A stretch of DNA of 64,000 nt, taken from contig JAQTMZ010000002.1 of NCBI GenBank assembly GCA_028714075.1, forward strand, positions 124,001 through 188,000, in the 5' to 3' direction. Below the pieces are notes generated by a model. It had not been told where the DNA came from. It did no database searches and was given only the letters and a program-made list of their open reading frames with translations. Below are positions 43,129 through 52,497 of the stretch, piece by piece; the first letter of the stretch is position 1, and each line of letters starts with the position of its first letter. The stretch comes from Gallionella sp. Lineage in GTDB: Bacteria; Pseudomonadota; Gammaproteobacteria; Burkholderiales; Gallionellaceae. A program made the translations under genes and the position numbers.

Positions 43129-43815
43129 TTACTTTGGAGCCGCCTTCACTTCAGGATTTTTTGGGGCGGGGCGAGTCAGCCTTACATTGAGCGCTTCGCT
43201 CTTTTCCACGACGTAATCACTGCCTTGGTCGAAGCGCCAGACCCAGGCGCCGGCACGACGGGTTTTGAATGTGGTATCAGTCCAGTATTTCCCGGCCACG
43301 GATTCCGGGAAAAATGCTTTTGCAATGGTAGGGCCGGGAGGGGATATGCTGGTATCCACGATGGAATTTAACTCAAAACGGCTTGGCAGATACCAATCGG
43401 TTAAACCGCAAAGTTTTTTTGCATTAATTGCTTTGATATAGGAATCGGTATCGCAATCGCTGCCGCTGCATACCCCGCCTTTGGCCTTGCCCGCAAAACC
43501 GCCGTTGGTGGTGTTATCCGGGTCATACCAGGTGTAAGTGTTGTTGATGTTCTGCAAACCCGGTTCGGCGGTTTTTACTTCCCACATCAAACCGGACTGG
43601 TTGTCTTTCACGCATGCCCATGGTTGTTTGGCGTAGTCCTTGCCGTCATTCACGCTGCCATCCTGGTTAATGCGTGTCATGTCGAATATAAACGGCTTGA
43701 GAGAGCTGGCATCGCCACAGCCTGCGATGACCAGAACACTCAGCAACATAGCCATGTTACGGCAGGAGGCAATGGGAGTTTTTGATGCCGCGCTTTTGTT
43801 GATCATTATTTTCAT
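43129..43815 (-). CDS. Lipoprotein with DUF1566 (Lcl-type) domain
   Basis: A 228-residue exported protein. The N-terminus ends in a lipobox (LLSVLVIAGCGD). Residues about 60-215 form a DUF1566 domain with WACVKDNQSGLMWEVKTAEP, CGLTDWYLPSRFELNSIVD and YWTDTTF motifs. Such domains occur in surface adhesins and bacterial collagen-like proteins; the role here is unknown. The start is one of several ATG codons (43815 or 43806); 43815 is chosen as the better fit to a signal. Confidence 0.78.
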   Translation of the reverse strand: MKIMINKSAASKTPIASCRNMAMLLSVLVIAGCGDASSLKPFIFDMTRINQDGSVNDGKDYAKQPWACVKDNQSGLMWEVKTAEPGLQNINNTYTWYDPDNTTNGGFAGKAKGGVCSGSDCDTDSYIKAINAKKLCGLTDWYLPSRFELNSIVDTSISPPGPTIAKAFFPESVAGKYWTDTTFKTRRAGAWVWRFDQGSDYVVEKSEALNVRLTRPAPKNPEVKAAPK

Positions 43816-44038
43816 TTGGTTTGGACGTAAACGAATGTAGGGGTTATTGTTCGGTAGAGGGCGGGCATTATCGTGGAATTGCGTGCGTTGTTCAAGCATT
43901 CATCTGTCCGCCATTGGCTCAATTCTGCCCGTTGCGCTTAATTGAGAATTGTTATCCCCGGCTTAATACGAAACAAATTTTGGCACTTGACGCATTGCTT
44001 GACCCGTTTCCGTTTTGCCAGTTTTTCATGGCGCATTC

Positions 44039-45589
44039 TTACTCGGCCTGATCACGCAGAGTGGCGCGGAACGATTCCAGCTCCTGGGTTAGCCCCCTGA
44101 AGTCGGCGGAAGATGCCCAGAATTGCCTGATTCGTCCGTGCTCGGTGCGGCCGCGCAGGCGCGGCTCCCGCTTCGCAGCCAGGCGCTGTTCCGTCCACAG
44201 CCCACCCATGCGGTGGTAGCAGTCGCTTTCGCGGCAACCGGTGATAAACACGCCATCGACCTGATGCTCGCGCAACGCATACTCGATGAAGGATGGCGGC
44301 AACATGGCGGTACAGGGCAGGCTCATTACAGCCACGCCGGCACTGCGCAATTTGCCAATATCCGCCGCGTTATCGCAGCCGAACACCATGACCCGCGCAT
44401 CTCCTGTGAGTTTGGCCAGATCGTTCATCATTGCAGCGCGAAGCCCGGATATCGGCAAGGATGGCATTTCTATTCCGCTTACATAGTTGGCTTCGCTCCT
44501 GAAAGGAGTCGATGACGGGCAAGATCCGGCGCAAATGCCGCAACTGACACAGCGGTCCGGCACGACCACCGCCTCTTCCGTAAAGTGCATGCCGTCGCTG
44601 CGCGGTTTCATCACCACAGCTTCATATGGACAATCGGCGACACAAAACCCGCATCCGCTGCAGTATTTCAGGTTTACTTCGGCAACCGGTATTTGCTTGA
44701 ATCTGGATGGCAGCCACGGCAGCACGCCGAGCAGCAGGCTGATCCCGATCACCAGTGCCCATACCTGCCCGGCCGACCAGACATCCAACAGCGGATAAAT
44801 AAATAAATAGAACCAGTCGATACCGATATTGCGCGGCTCAATCCCCATGTCTGCCGGGCCTTGGCTCAGCGCCGGTTTCACCAAGGCGAGAACCAGCATC
44901 GCCAGCAGCACCCCAACCACCAGCTTGCGCCTCGGGTTGACCACCGGGTAGCTGATGCGCAGAATATGTATCCACAGGAAAAACAGCACAAACAACGGAA
45001 TGGTCGCGTGGGAAAACGATATCAGCGAAAAGAACCGGTCATTGAGGACTTCCTGTGAAATAAAACTTTGCGACAGCGGCCCGCTAAATATCGGCAGCCA
45101 GTCGAGCCATTCCATGGTAGCCACGGTGGCATACTGGGCCAGTTTGTCCCACGGCATCCAGTAACCATTGATGCCGGAGGTATAAATCAGCCAGATCAGC
45201 GGGATCCCGGTAACCCAAGAAAACCAGCGCGCCCCGCGATAGCGGCCGAGAATGAATTCGCGCAACAGATGCAGCACCATCACCACCACCAATGCATCGG
45301 CAGCATAGCGGTGCAGGCTGCGCATGACGCCACCGAGGTACCATTGTTCGTTGGTGATATATTCAACTGACGGATAGGATAGTTCTATGCCCGTCCGGTA
45401 GAAACCATAAAGATAGACGCCGCTGACAACAAGCACCCAGAAGAAACAGAAGCCCAGTGCGCCCAGATAGTAAAGCGGGTTGAGGTCATTGCCGAAGATT
45501 TTATTCAGGATGCCTTCAAGGCGGAGCAGCGCCTTGCGCGCGGATGATTCGGTGAGATCGGGAGCGGTCAATTCAAGGAACCTTTGCAA
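44039..45589 (-). CDS. Cytochrome b fused to two 4Fe-4S clusters and an MvhD-like domain
   Basis: A 516-residue membrane protein. Residues about 40-290 are a cytochrome b/b6-like domain with paired heme ligands H93/H107 and H194/H208, each pair 14 apart, and NGYWMPWDKLAQY. Then come two ferredoxin clusters, C310-C313-C316-C320 and C347-C350-C353-C357, and a C-terminal hydrogenase-delta/MvhD-like domain with C405, C426, C452 and C457 (VFGCDNAADIGK, GVFITGCRESDCYHRMGGLW). MvhD links hydrogenases to electron-bifurcating heterodisulfide reductase in methanogens. The fusion predicts electron flow between quinol and a low-potential cytoplasmic carrier. It has its own upstream region, separate from the rest of the cluster by a plus-strand gene. 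Confidence 0.9.
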   Translation of the reverse strand: MQRFLELTAPDLTESSARKALLRLEGILNKIFGNDLNPLYYLGALGFCFFWVLVVSGVYLYGFYRTGIELSYPSVEYITNEQWYLGGVMRSLHRYAADALVVVMVLHLLREFILGRYRGARWFSWVTGIPLIWLIYTSGINGYWMPWDKLAQYATVATMEWLDWLPIFSGPLSQSFISQEVLNDRFFSLISFSHATIPLFVLFFLWIHILRISYPVVNPRRKLVVGVLLAMLVLALVKPALSQGPADMGIEPRNIGIDWFYLFIYPLLDVWSAGQVWALVIGISLLLGVLPWLPSRFKQIPVAEVNLKYCSGCGFCVADCPYEAVVMKPRSDGMHFTEEAVVVPDRCVSCGICAGSCPSSTPFRSEANYVSGIEMPSLPISGLRAAMMNDLAKLTGDARVMVFGCDNAADIGKLRSAGVAVMSLPCTAMLPPSFIEYALREHQVDGVFITGCRESDCYHRMGGLWTEQRLAAKREPRLRGRTEHGRIRQFWASSADFRGLTQELESFRATLRDQAE

Positions 45590-45829
45590 ACTGTCTACGG
45601 CGGCGCATTGCGGTATTGTGCAATGCCTCGTCAGTTACTTGATATGCCCCGGCCGCTATGTGCCGTGCACCCTGTACTGCACCACCTTACCGGGCTTTGC
45701 GAAGTTTCCCAAAACCCTTGAATTAATCTTGCCTGCGATGCAGATGAAAATAACTGGCTTAAACTCTCTGCTAAAAGTCTAACGTCATAATATAATGTTT
45801 AGGTTTAGCATATCAAATGGAGAATAGAC

Positions 45830-46018
45830 TTGGAAATTATTTACTACACCATGGTGGCCGCTGGCCTCTACCTCGTGTCCGACTGGATACTTGACCGCCT
45901 TGAGGTTTCACGCGGAGCACGTTTCAAGAATCGCAGCATCGTTTTCTTTCTTATCATTCTGGTGCTGGCATTCATCTCTTTCGGCCTCATCAATTTTCTG
46001 ATACTTGATTCCAAATAA
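45830..46018 (+). CDS. Small two-helix membrane protein
   Basis: A 62-residue protein with two hydrophobic segments (YYTMVAAGLYLVSDWIL and IVFFLIILVLAFISFGLINF) around a basic loop. The start is TTG with a GGAG ribosome site eight bases away. It interrupts the minus-strand respiratory cluster on the opposite strand. The family is not recognised; a membrane-complex accessory role is possible. Confidence 0.6.
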   Translation: MEIIYYTMVAAGLYLVSDWILDRLEVSRGARFKNRSIVFFLIILVLAFISFGLINFLILDSK

Positions 46019-46083
46019 GAGGGAAACCGCCCCGCAGTCTCACAACGCCGGTTGTCTCCGCCAGCCGGAATTTGGAAACATGC

Positions 46084-47472
46084 TTATGCCGGCCGTCGCA
46101 TGGCTTTGAAAACCACCACCAGGAACATGATGCCGCCAACAACGGCTATCAGCCCGCCCAATCCCATCAGACCCATGCCGGCCGTCTGCGCAAAACCATG
46201 CAGCCCTTGCGCCGCCCCCGCCACCTTGCGCTGCACGCCATATCCGCCGGACCAAAGCAACCCGAGAATATGGAACAGCTGCCCTGCAGCGTATACATAG
46301 GGCATCAAGGTGGCCCACTTCAAATCCGGTTCACGATAGCCGAGACGCGGCAGCAGATGGAAGGTCAGCCCCATGAAGGCCAGGCTGATTGCACCTCCGG
46401 TTCCATGGTAGTGCGCGGTGATAATCGTATTGCTGTCACCGATCATCAGGCTTATCCCTCCGCCGATGGCGAACAATATGATCGACGAGAGCAGCGCGGC
46501 ACGCTGCGGTTTTGTCGCCGCAGTGCCTTTCCCCGCCCCGATTCCATAAAGTACCGCCAGACCGAGCGGGACCGGCGCGAAGGAGCCGCCGACTTTCATC
46601 AATTGGGTGAACTGCGCCAGATAATCACCTTCGCTAAAAGACAAGTAAATAACCGGGGCATAGAATACTGGCAACAACCCCAGTATCAGCAAAGCCGATG
46701 CTACCCGCGGCGTCAGCGGCAGTTTCGCGCCACAGGCATCGGCCAGCCACAGCCAGCCGGTCAACATTAACAGCGAATAGGTAAACTGGAGCACATGGCC
46801 GCCGCCCCAAAACAGCATATCGTAGTATTGCGTGCTATCGGAAATGCTCGGGACAACCGCATACGACCAGCCAAAAGAAATCAGTGCAAATACCGTGGCA
46901 ATGGAAGCCGCATAAAAACCGATGCGTATCGAGCCTTCCCCGCCGCGCCACAGTTCGCCAGATGGCGCCGCTATCAGGCTACGCAACACCAGTACTGCTA
47001 TACCCACACCAAAAATAATCAAACCCGCAAAAAAGAAGGTGCTTTGAATCACCGGCACGTAGTTGCTCATCAGCGGTTTGCCCGCACCAACAAAGGGAGA
47101 CAAGACGATCGCAACAGCTCCCACAGCAGCCAGCACCAAAGCCAGCCAGCCAATGCCGATAAGCCTGGATGATGAATTCACGCTCCACAACACCCCGGCA
47201 AATGCCATGAACCACAACAGCACCGACAAATCCACATGCACCACCAGTGCGCTGTGGAAAAAATCAACCCAGGGGAAAATATCCTGAATATAAGGAGTGC
47301 GCGAAAGTACCAGAAGAATGGCGAACAGGCCGGCTCCCACCAGCGATGCAATACCGAGCCACAACCAGCCGGAGGCTAGCTTACGGCAGGCTTCCGATGG
47401 TACGGTAAGCGAAAATTCAAGCCCTCCCCTGTCTTCCGTTTTGACGCCTGTTTGCTGATATGCCGAATTCAT
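46084..47472 (-). CDS. Heme-copper-oxidase-like subunit lacking CuB ligands
   Basis: A 462-residue protein with about 12 membrane segments. The helix II low-spin heme ligand region is FFHSALVVHVDLSV (H73/H79), helix VI is FWGGGHVLQF (H226), and helix X is TAHYHGTGG (H354 and H356), so both hemes could bind. The double histidine of helix VII is absent: there is no histidine between residues 226 and 354. CuB would therefore keep only one of its three ligands. It starts right at the stop of the gene before it, in a tight run with the cytochrome b-reductase. It may be a heme-b/o electron relay or a catalytic site with a different metal. Confidence 0.85.
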   Translation of the reverse strand: MNSAYQQTGVKTEDRGGLEFSLTVPSEACRKLASGWLWLGIASLVGAGLFAILLVLSRTPYIQDIFPWVDFFHSALVVHVDLSVLLWFMAFAGVLWSVNSSSRLIGIGWLALVLAAVGAVAIVLSPFVGAGKPLMSNYVPVIQSTFFFAGLIIFGVGIAVLVLRSLIAAPSGELWRGGEGSIRIGFYAASIATVFALISFGWSYAVVPSISDSTQYYDMLFWGGGHVLQFTYSLLMLTGWLWLADACGAKLPLTPRVASALLILGLLPVFYAPVIYLSFSEGDYLAQFTQLMKVGGSFAPVPLGLAVLYGIGAGKGTAATKPQRAALLSSIILFAIGGGISLMIGDSNTIITAHYHGTGGAISLAFMGLTFHLLPRLGYREPDLKWATLMPYVYAAGQLFHILGLLWSGGYGVQRKVAGAAQGLHGFAQTAGMGLMGLGGLIAVVGGIMFLVVVFKAMRRPA

Positions 47473-48003
47473 TTATTGCCCTAACGTTACGTTCTTGTTT
47501 CTGAAAATAAATCCGCCGGTCGCCGCCTTGAAATCGATCACCATGATGCGCCCGGCAGCAAGGGTTATCGTCTCTTCATGCGTGTAGTTGAAAACACCGT
47601 CCGAACGATCGCTCAGGCGCCCCTTCAGGGTATGGACACCCGCTTTCACCGGGATGCGCCGGTAAATGTTGGAATTGCTGCTGTGCGCCAACCCGGTCGG
47701 CCTCAGGATTTCATGATAGAGCTGCTTCCCATCCAGTTCCAGTTCGACGATTACGTCTGACCGTCCGCGCGGGCATACCTTGGTTCCACCTTTGCGCTGG
47801 TATACGGGCAACTTGGCCATTTCTTCGGGGGTACGCTCCCGGCACGCTCCAGCGATCTCGCCTGCATGCCTGAAACTCAGCTTGATCAATGTTTCATCCG
47901 GCTGCAGGTGCGTGTATGGGGGGAGGGTCGAAAAATAGCCGATCACCCCCATGAACAAGGCATAAAACAGCCCTTGGCTGATGTATTGCAATGGCTTAAC
48001 CAT
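47473..48003 (-). CDS. Membrane-anchored exported protein of the respiratory cluster
   Basis: A 176-residue protein with one N-terminal membrane segment (SQGLFYALFMGVIGYFSTLP) and a periplasmic beta-rich domain. Two cysteines (GACRERTPEE and KVCPRGRSD) could form a disulfide or a metal site. Its start overlaps the previous gene by eight bases and its stop touches the next start (TAAATG), so it is surely co-translated with the subunits. I do not recognise the family; it may be a structural or assembly subunit. Confidence 0.72.
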   Translation of the reverse strand: MVKPLQYISQGLFYALFMGVIGYFSTLPPYTHLQPDETLIKLSFRHAGEIAGACRERTPEEMAKLPVYQRKGGTKVCPRGRSDVIVELELDGKQLYHEILRPTGLAHSSNSNIYRRIPVKAGVHTLKGRLSDRSDGVFNYTHEETITLAAGRIMVIDFKAATGGFIFRNKNVTLGQ

Positions 48004-49930
48004 GTTTCACCCCCTCGGAGGATATTGGCGCTTCCACAGCCGGAGCTTTGTGGCAAACAAAAAATGCATCGGAGAAATATTGATCTTCCGGTAATCCCCT
48101 AGCCATAAATGGCGCGCGGCCGGCCTCGACCATTTCGGGTGAGCCGCAGGCATATACCTGGCAGTCGCCAAGATTTTGATAGTCCTGCAAAATAGCCTCA
48201 TGAACAAAGCCGGTTCGACCCTGCCAGCCATCTTCCGGCTTGGGTTCAGACAAGACTGGTATGAATTTGAAATTGGTATGCTCCTGCTGCCATTTTTCCG
48301 GCAAATCCGAATACAGGCCTTCCGGTGTCCTGGCACCCCAATACAACACGATGTTGCGGTTAAGCCCGATATTAAAGGCATACTCCACCATGCCCTTGAT
48401 GGAGCCGAAGCCGCACCCCCCAGACATGAAGATAATAGGTTTATCGCCTTCTTCATGCAGGAAGAAACTGCCCAGCGGGCCTTCCACCTGCAATATGTCA
48501 CCCTCTTTCATTTCATTGAAAACATGCCCGGTGAATTTTCCGCCCGGCACCAGGCGGATATGCAGTTGCAAGAGATCCGCTTCCTGCGGTGCATTGGCAA
48601 TGGAATAACTACGCTTGGTACCATCGCCCAGCAGTACTGCGATATATTGCCCGGCGATAAATTTCATCTGCTCGCCGCCTTCCGGACGTAAGTCAAGCAG
48701 CATGACATCTGACGCAGCCCGCTCCATTTTTTGCACCCTGAAACTCATGGTCTTTATCGGAAACCGCCCCAGTTCATCGATCTCGTGGCACTCTATGTCC
48801 AAATCGGATAGCGGCCTGGCGCGGCAGAACAGCGCCTTGCCCTCCGCTTTTTCCGCGTCGGTGAGCACATTGCTCTGATAAGTGCCGTAATCGACCGTGC
48901 CTCTCAATATTTTGCCCTTACAGCTTCCGCAAACACCTTCCCGGCAAACATAGGGCAAATTCAATCCATGGTGCAATGCAGCTTCGAGCACGGTCTCGCC
49001 ATTCCTGGCAGTCACCGTATGCCCACATGGAATCGTGGTGATTTCATATTCGCCCTTGGCGCGCTTCGTCCGTCCGAGAAACGGCAGCAACAATAAAAAG
49101 CCGGTAACCCCTCCTACCACTACCCAAACCTTGCTTGGGTTCCAGATATAAAGCAATGGATACATCCACAAATAAAACCAGTCCACCTTCAATACATCCG
49201 CCACATTGTCCAGATTCGTATGGCCTTGGCTTATGGCAGGCTTGATCAGCGCAAGCACTACCATGAACAGAATCAATCCGATGGTAACGTCTTTAGGGGG
49301 AGATGTTTTGGCATTGGGAACGCGCTGGGTGTGAATCCAAATAACAGCAAAAGCACCCAGCGGAACACCCATGTGAATTAACGAAAGCAACGAGAAGAAA
49401 CGGTCATTTACGCTGCCATGCTCGAGAAAGTTGCGCACCAGGGGGGCACTGAAAATCGGCAGCGCATCCAGCCATTCTGCGGTAGCCACTGCAACAAACT
49501 GCGCCAATTTATCCCAGGGCAACCAGTAGCCACTTATGCCCGCCATGACAGTCAGCCACAGCACCAGAATGCCCGTGTACCATGAAAACCAGCGGAAGTT
49601 CCGGTAGCGGTCAAAAGCAAAGTTGCGCAACAAGTGAAAAACGGCAAACAATATCATACCGTCGGATGCATAACGGTGCAGGCTGCGCATTACGCCGCCC
49701 AGATACCATTGCTTATTGGTTATCTGCTCCACCGAATTGAAGGCTTTTTCCACACCGGTATCGTAAAACGCAAAAATGTAAAACCCGCTGACTACAATGA
49801 TCCAGAACATCAAATAGGTAACCCCGCCCAGATAATAAAACGGGTTCGACGCTGTCCCAAAAACGCCATTGAGCATACTCTCCAGACGCAAAAAAATGCT
49901 CTGACCGATTCGATGTATGAGTTTAATCAT
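47996..49930 (-). CDS. Cytochrome b fused to 2Fe-2S/FAD/NAD(P) reductase
   Basis: A 644-residue fusion. The cytochrome b part (residues about 30-285) has ligands H85/H99 and H186/H200 and is clearly related to that of the other fusion in this cluster. A plant-type 2Fe-2S domain follows (C329, C334, C337, C369). Then comes an FNR-like module with FAD motif R440-SYS, the nucleotide motif GGCGFGS (about 504-510) and YACGSPEMVEAG near the end. This architecture would pass electrons between NAD(P)H and quinol across the membrane. The ATG at 49930 has a GAGGA ribosome site. It heads a three-gene unit (with 47473 and 46084). Confidence 0.92.
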   Translation of the reverse strand: MIKLIHRIGQSIFLRLESMLNGVFGTASNPFYYLGGVTYLMFWIIVVSGFYIFAFYDTGVEKAFNSVEQITNKQWYLGGVMRSLHRYASDGMILFAVFHLLRNFAFDRYRNFRWFSWYTGILVLWLTVMAGISGYWLPWDKLAQFVAVATAEWLDALPIFSAPLVRNFLEHGSVNDRFFSLLSLIHMGVPLGAFAVIWIHTQRVPNAKTSPPKDVTIGLILFMVVLALIKPAISQGHTNLDNVADVLKVDWFYLWMYPLLYIWNPSKVWVVVGGVTGFLLLLPFLGRTKRAKGEYEITTIPCGHTVTARNGETVLEAALHHGLNLPYVCREGVCGSCKGKILRGTVDYGTYQSNVLTDAEKAEGKALFCRARPLSDLDIECHEIDELGRFPIKTMSFRVQKMERAASDVMLLDLRPEGGEQMKFIAGQYIAVLLGDGTKRSYSIANAPQEADLLQLHIRLVPGGKFTGHVFNEMKEGDILQVEGPLGSFFLHEEGDKPIIFMSGGCGFGSIKGMVEYAFNIGLNRNIVLYWGARTPEGLYSDLPEKWQQEHTNFKFIPVLSEPKPEDGWQGRTGFVHEAILQDYQNLGDCQVYACGSPEMVEAGRAPFMARGLPEDQYFSDAFFVCHKAPAVEAPISSEGVKHG

Positions 49931-50121
49931 TTAAAATCCTCGGAAAATAATCTTAAATTAAAGAAAAATGCACATAGTCAAATGATGCATTATTTTGATT
50001 TGAAAGCGCTCTACAAAAATTCAAAATACAGTCCGATACATTATCCGCCCGGCCTGATACCCAGCAACCTGGCCGCCATTCTTTGGCAACACTAACGGGA
50101 TTTATGCAAAGGCTCCTTAAG

Positions 50122-51045
50122 TCAAACATCGCCCGTGTGATCCCGTTTTGGGCTGCGGCGATGCTCGTACACTATCCACCAGATAATAAAAAAAGACACC
50201 ACAAAGCCTAATCCAATCCCGTAGAAAAAACTGTAGTCTCTAACGTATCTCCCCGTTTTTCGTTCATAAACCGTGCATAAGAGCCGCACACTCTTAGCAA
50301 TACCGGCTAAACCCGGTTCTGCTGTCTCGTGGTTGTATATCGGATCCGAAGCCTTGATGTTGTAAATTAAATTCTTTAAGGGTTCGAGCAGTGTTTTGTT
50401 ATCAAACTCATCCCCGTAAATATGCAGATTAACCTTACCCTGCCGATCAACCAGGGTTGTCTGTGCTATATGATTGAAACCGCCCTCATCCGCCGGAAAA
50501 AAGACAAATCCCAAATCCTTGCTCAATTTTTTAATCGTGTCCCGGTCAGCGCTGACGAACTCCCAGTTAGGCAGATTTACATCCATCCGTTTGGCAAAAT
50601 CGCCCATTACCTCGGGAGTATCGTTTTCCGTGTCAAAACCGACGGTCAGCACACCGAAGCTATCGGCACCCAGCCCCTCCTGAGAGAGCTTGAGGATATT
50701 TAAATTGCGTGTTGTGGTTAAACAAATTGTCGGGCAATGGGTGTAAATCATGCTGATCACCAGTGGTTTACCCCGGTAATCGGATATACGCACCGTGCGC
50801 CCGCTGCGATCTTTAAAAGTATAGTCGCCGAGCTGGTTACCTATTGCACCCCGGCTAATTTTCAGGGCTTCTGCCTCATCAAAACTTCGGGTGGTGGTGC
50901 TCCCCCCTTGCTGCCCCTGCTGCTTTGCCGCCGAAACAGCGGCCTTATACAGCGTTACACCACTGATATCGCGATCCTGCGCCAAGGAAGGGAAGGCTGC
51001 TGACAGAAATACCGCCAAGCTTAACGGCAACAAGTAATGATGCAT
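50122..51045 (-). CDS. SCO1/SenC-family copper assembly protein
   Basis: A 307-residue exported thioredoxin-fold protein. A signal peptide (LPLSLAVFLSAAFPSLAQ) is followed by the copper motif CPTIC, the conserved GGFNHIAQTTLVD histidine and a C-terminal membrane segment (FFYGIGLGFVVSFFIIWWIV), an uncommon addition. SCO proteins mature CuA in subunit II, which fits the CuA gene upstream. A terminator at 51311-51348 separates it from ctaB, so it probably starts a new transcript. Confidence 0.93.
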   Translation of the reverse strand: MHHYLLPLSLAVFLSAAFPSLAQDRDISGVTLYKAAVSAAKQQGQQGGSTTTRSFDEAEALKISRGAIGNQLGDYTFKDRSGRTVRISDYRGKPLVISMIYTHCPTICLTTTRNLNILKLSQEGLGADSFGVLTVGFDTENDTPEVMGDFAKRMDVNLPNWEFVSADRDTIKKLSKDLGFVFFPADEGGFNHIAQTTLVDRQGKVNLHIYGDEFDNKTLLEPLKNLIYNIKASDPIYNHETAEPGLAGIAKSVRLLCTVYERKTGRYVRDYSFFYGIGLGFVVSFFIIWWIVYEHRRSPKRDHTGDV

Positions 51046-51310
51046 TAATTTACACTTTCATGAAATTTCGGTTCGTCGAAATAAAACCTCTAAAACCCAT
51101 TTTTGAATCAACCAATAATACTTGACTATTTTAATAAGATATACCGAAAAAGCAAGCCCTATCTTGGATACCTACTTCAATAGAACGCACTTGGCAACAC
51201 ACCCAGCGGACGTTAAGGGGAACGCACCTACTGAACGTGTTTTTAATGTCACTTTGGCGTAGAAGCGAAAAAGAAGACTAGGCTGGACACAGCAAAGCCT
51301 CTCGGAAGCC

Positions 51311-51348
51311 AAAAAACAAAACCCGCCTGCGTAAGTGCCAGACGGGTT
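51311..51348 (-). terminator. Intrinsic terminator after ctaB
   Basis: On the minus strand AACCCGTCTG pairs with CAGGCGGGTT (one mismatch) and is followed by TTGTTTTTT. It lies about 24 bp after the ctaB stop and divides the respiratory cluster into two transcripts. Confidence 0.8.
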
Positions 51349-51371
51349 AAATTATTTTCAATAAATGAAAA

Positions 51372-52235
51372 TCAGGAAGCGAAATTCACTTCCAGCATTA
51401 ACGCTATCATCAATATGCTAAATTGTACCAGCGATGCAACAAAGTTAGCCATGGCAGTTTCCTTCGTCGGATCACGCACCAATTGCACGCTTTTAATTAT
51501 GAAATATATCCCTCCTGCCAATGCTCCAGTTAGATAAACCCAGCCTAAGCCGTACAATACCGGCAAAAGTGAAACCGCCACCAGAAGTAGGGTATGCCCC
51601 AGAATAATACGTGCCGCTTTCTTGTCACCCTTCACTACCGGCAGCATCGGAACGCCTGCTGCAGCATATTGATCACGGATAACTATTGCCAAGCTCCAGA
51701 AATGTGGTGGCGTCCACAGAAACAACACCAATGCCAGCAATCCGGGAAGCGGGCCAAACGACGGGTCGACTGCTGCAGCGCCCGCAAGCACCGCAAAGCT
51801 CCCCGCCAATCCGCCAAACACAATATTCAGCCAAGTACGCCGTTTCAACCAGGCCGTATAAACAATTGCGTAGGTGAATGCACCGAGAAAAATGTTCAGT
51901 GCTGTCATCGCATTAAACGCCAAGGCGGCGGATGTCACCGCAACCGCCAGCATTAGCCCGATTATCACCAACCACTTGCGGCTATGCTGAAAATAACCAT
52001 TTAAAAACGGACGATTTTTGGTGCGCGTCATTTTTGCATCAATATCGCGCTCAAAGTATTGGTTGAAGGCTCCTGCAGCTGCAGAGGCCATCATGACCGT
52101 CAGTGACAAAATCAGAACTTGCCAACTTGACAGCGCTTGCCCCGGAGTAATTGCCATGCCCCCCATGGCAGCCAGAGTAATTACTACGCCAATACGTAAT
52201 TTGAAGAGATTGATGTACTGTTTAATTGCGATCAT
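51372..52235 (-). CDS. ctaB: Protoheme IX farnesyltransferase (heme O synthase)
   Basis: A 287-residue UbiA-family membrane enzyme that adds a farnesyl group to heme b to make heme O. The first prenyl-binding motif is FNQYFERDIDAKMTRTKNRP and the second region is KRRTWLNIVFGGLAGSF, with GDKKAARIILGHT later. The start at 52235 matches the usual N-terminus (IAIKQYINLFKLRIGVV). Its place after subunit I suggests that the oxidase or NO reductase carries heme O or A. Confidence 0.93.
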   Translation of the reverse strand: MIAIKQYINLFKLRIGVVITLAAMGGMAITPGQALSSWQVLILSLTVMMASAAAGAFNQYFERDIDAKMTRTKNRPFLNGYFQHSRKWLVIIGLMLAVAVTSAALAFNAMTALNIFLGAFTYAIVYTAWLKRRTWLNIVFGGLAGSFAVLAGAAAVDPSFGPLPGLLALVLFLWTPPHFWSLAIVIRDQYAAAGVPMLPVVKGDKKAARIILGHTLLLVAVSLLPVLYGLGWVYLTGALAGGIYFIIKSVQLVRDPTKETAMANFVASLVQFSILMIALMLEVNFAS

Positions 52236-52315
52236 TATTAATGTCCGTATCTTTCCTCTCTCCGCCATCTGGAGAAAGTCTTGGTTGATTTTTCGGATTT
52301 TTACTTCTGAATACT

Positions 52316-52415
52316 TCTAACCTAAGCCGTATTTGCGGTACTGCCATTTACCGAAGACCCAGCACTCGCTCCGGATTACACATACCGAAATTGCTCACAT
52401 TCAGCTTAGGTTAGA
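52316..52415. repeat. Perfect 12-bp inverted repeat between subunit I and ctaB
   Basis: TCTAACCTAAGC at 52316-52327 and GCTTAGGTTAGA at 52404-52415 are exact complements, 76 bp apart. A second hairpin (GGGAAAGATGC / GCATCCTTCCC, loop CGAA) lies near 52457. Neither has a T-run on the coding strand; mRNA processing or stabilisation is a likely role. Confidence 0.65.
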
Positions 52416-52497
52416 GGTCTCCCCCTAACTGAATCTCTACTTTTCTTGCAGGAATCAGGGAAAGATGCCGAAGCATCCTTCCCGTCACCTTACTTTT

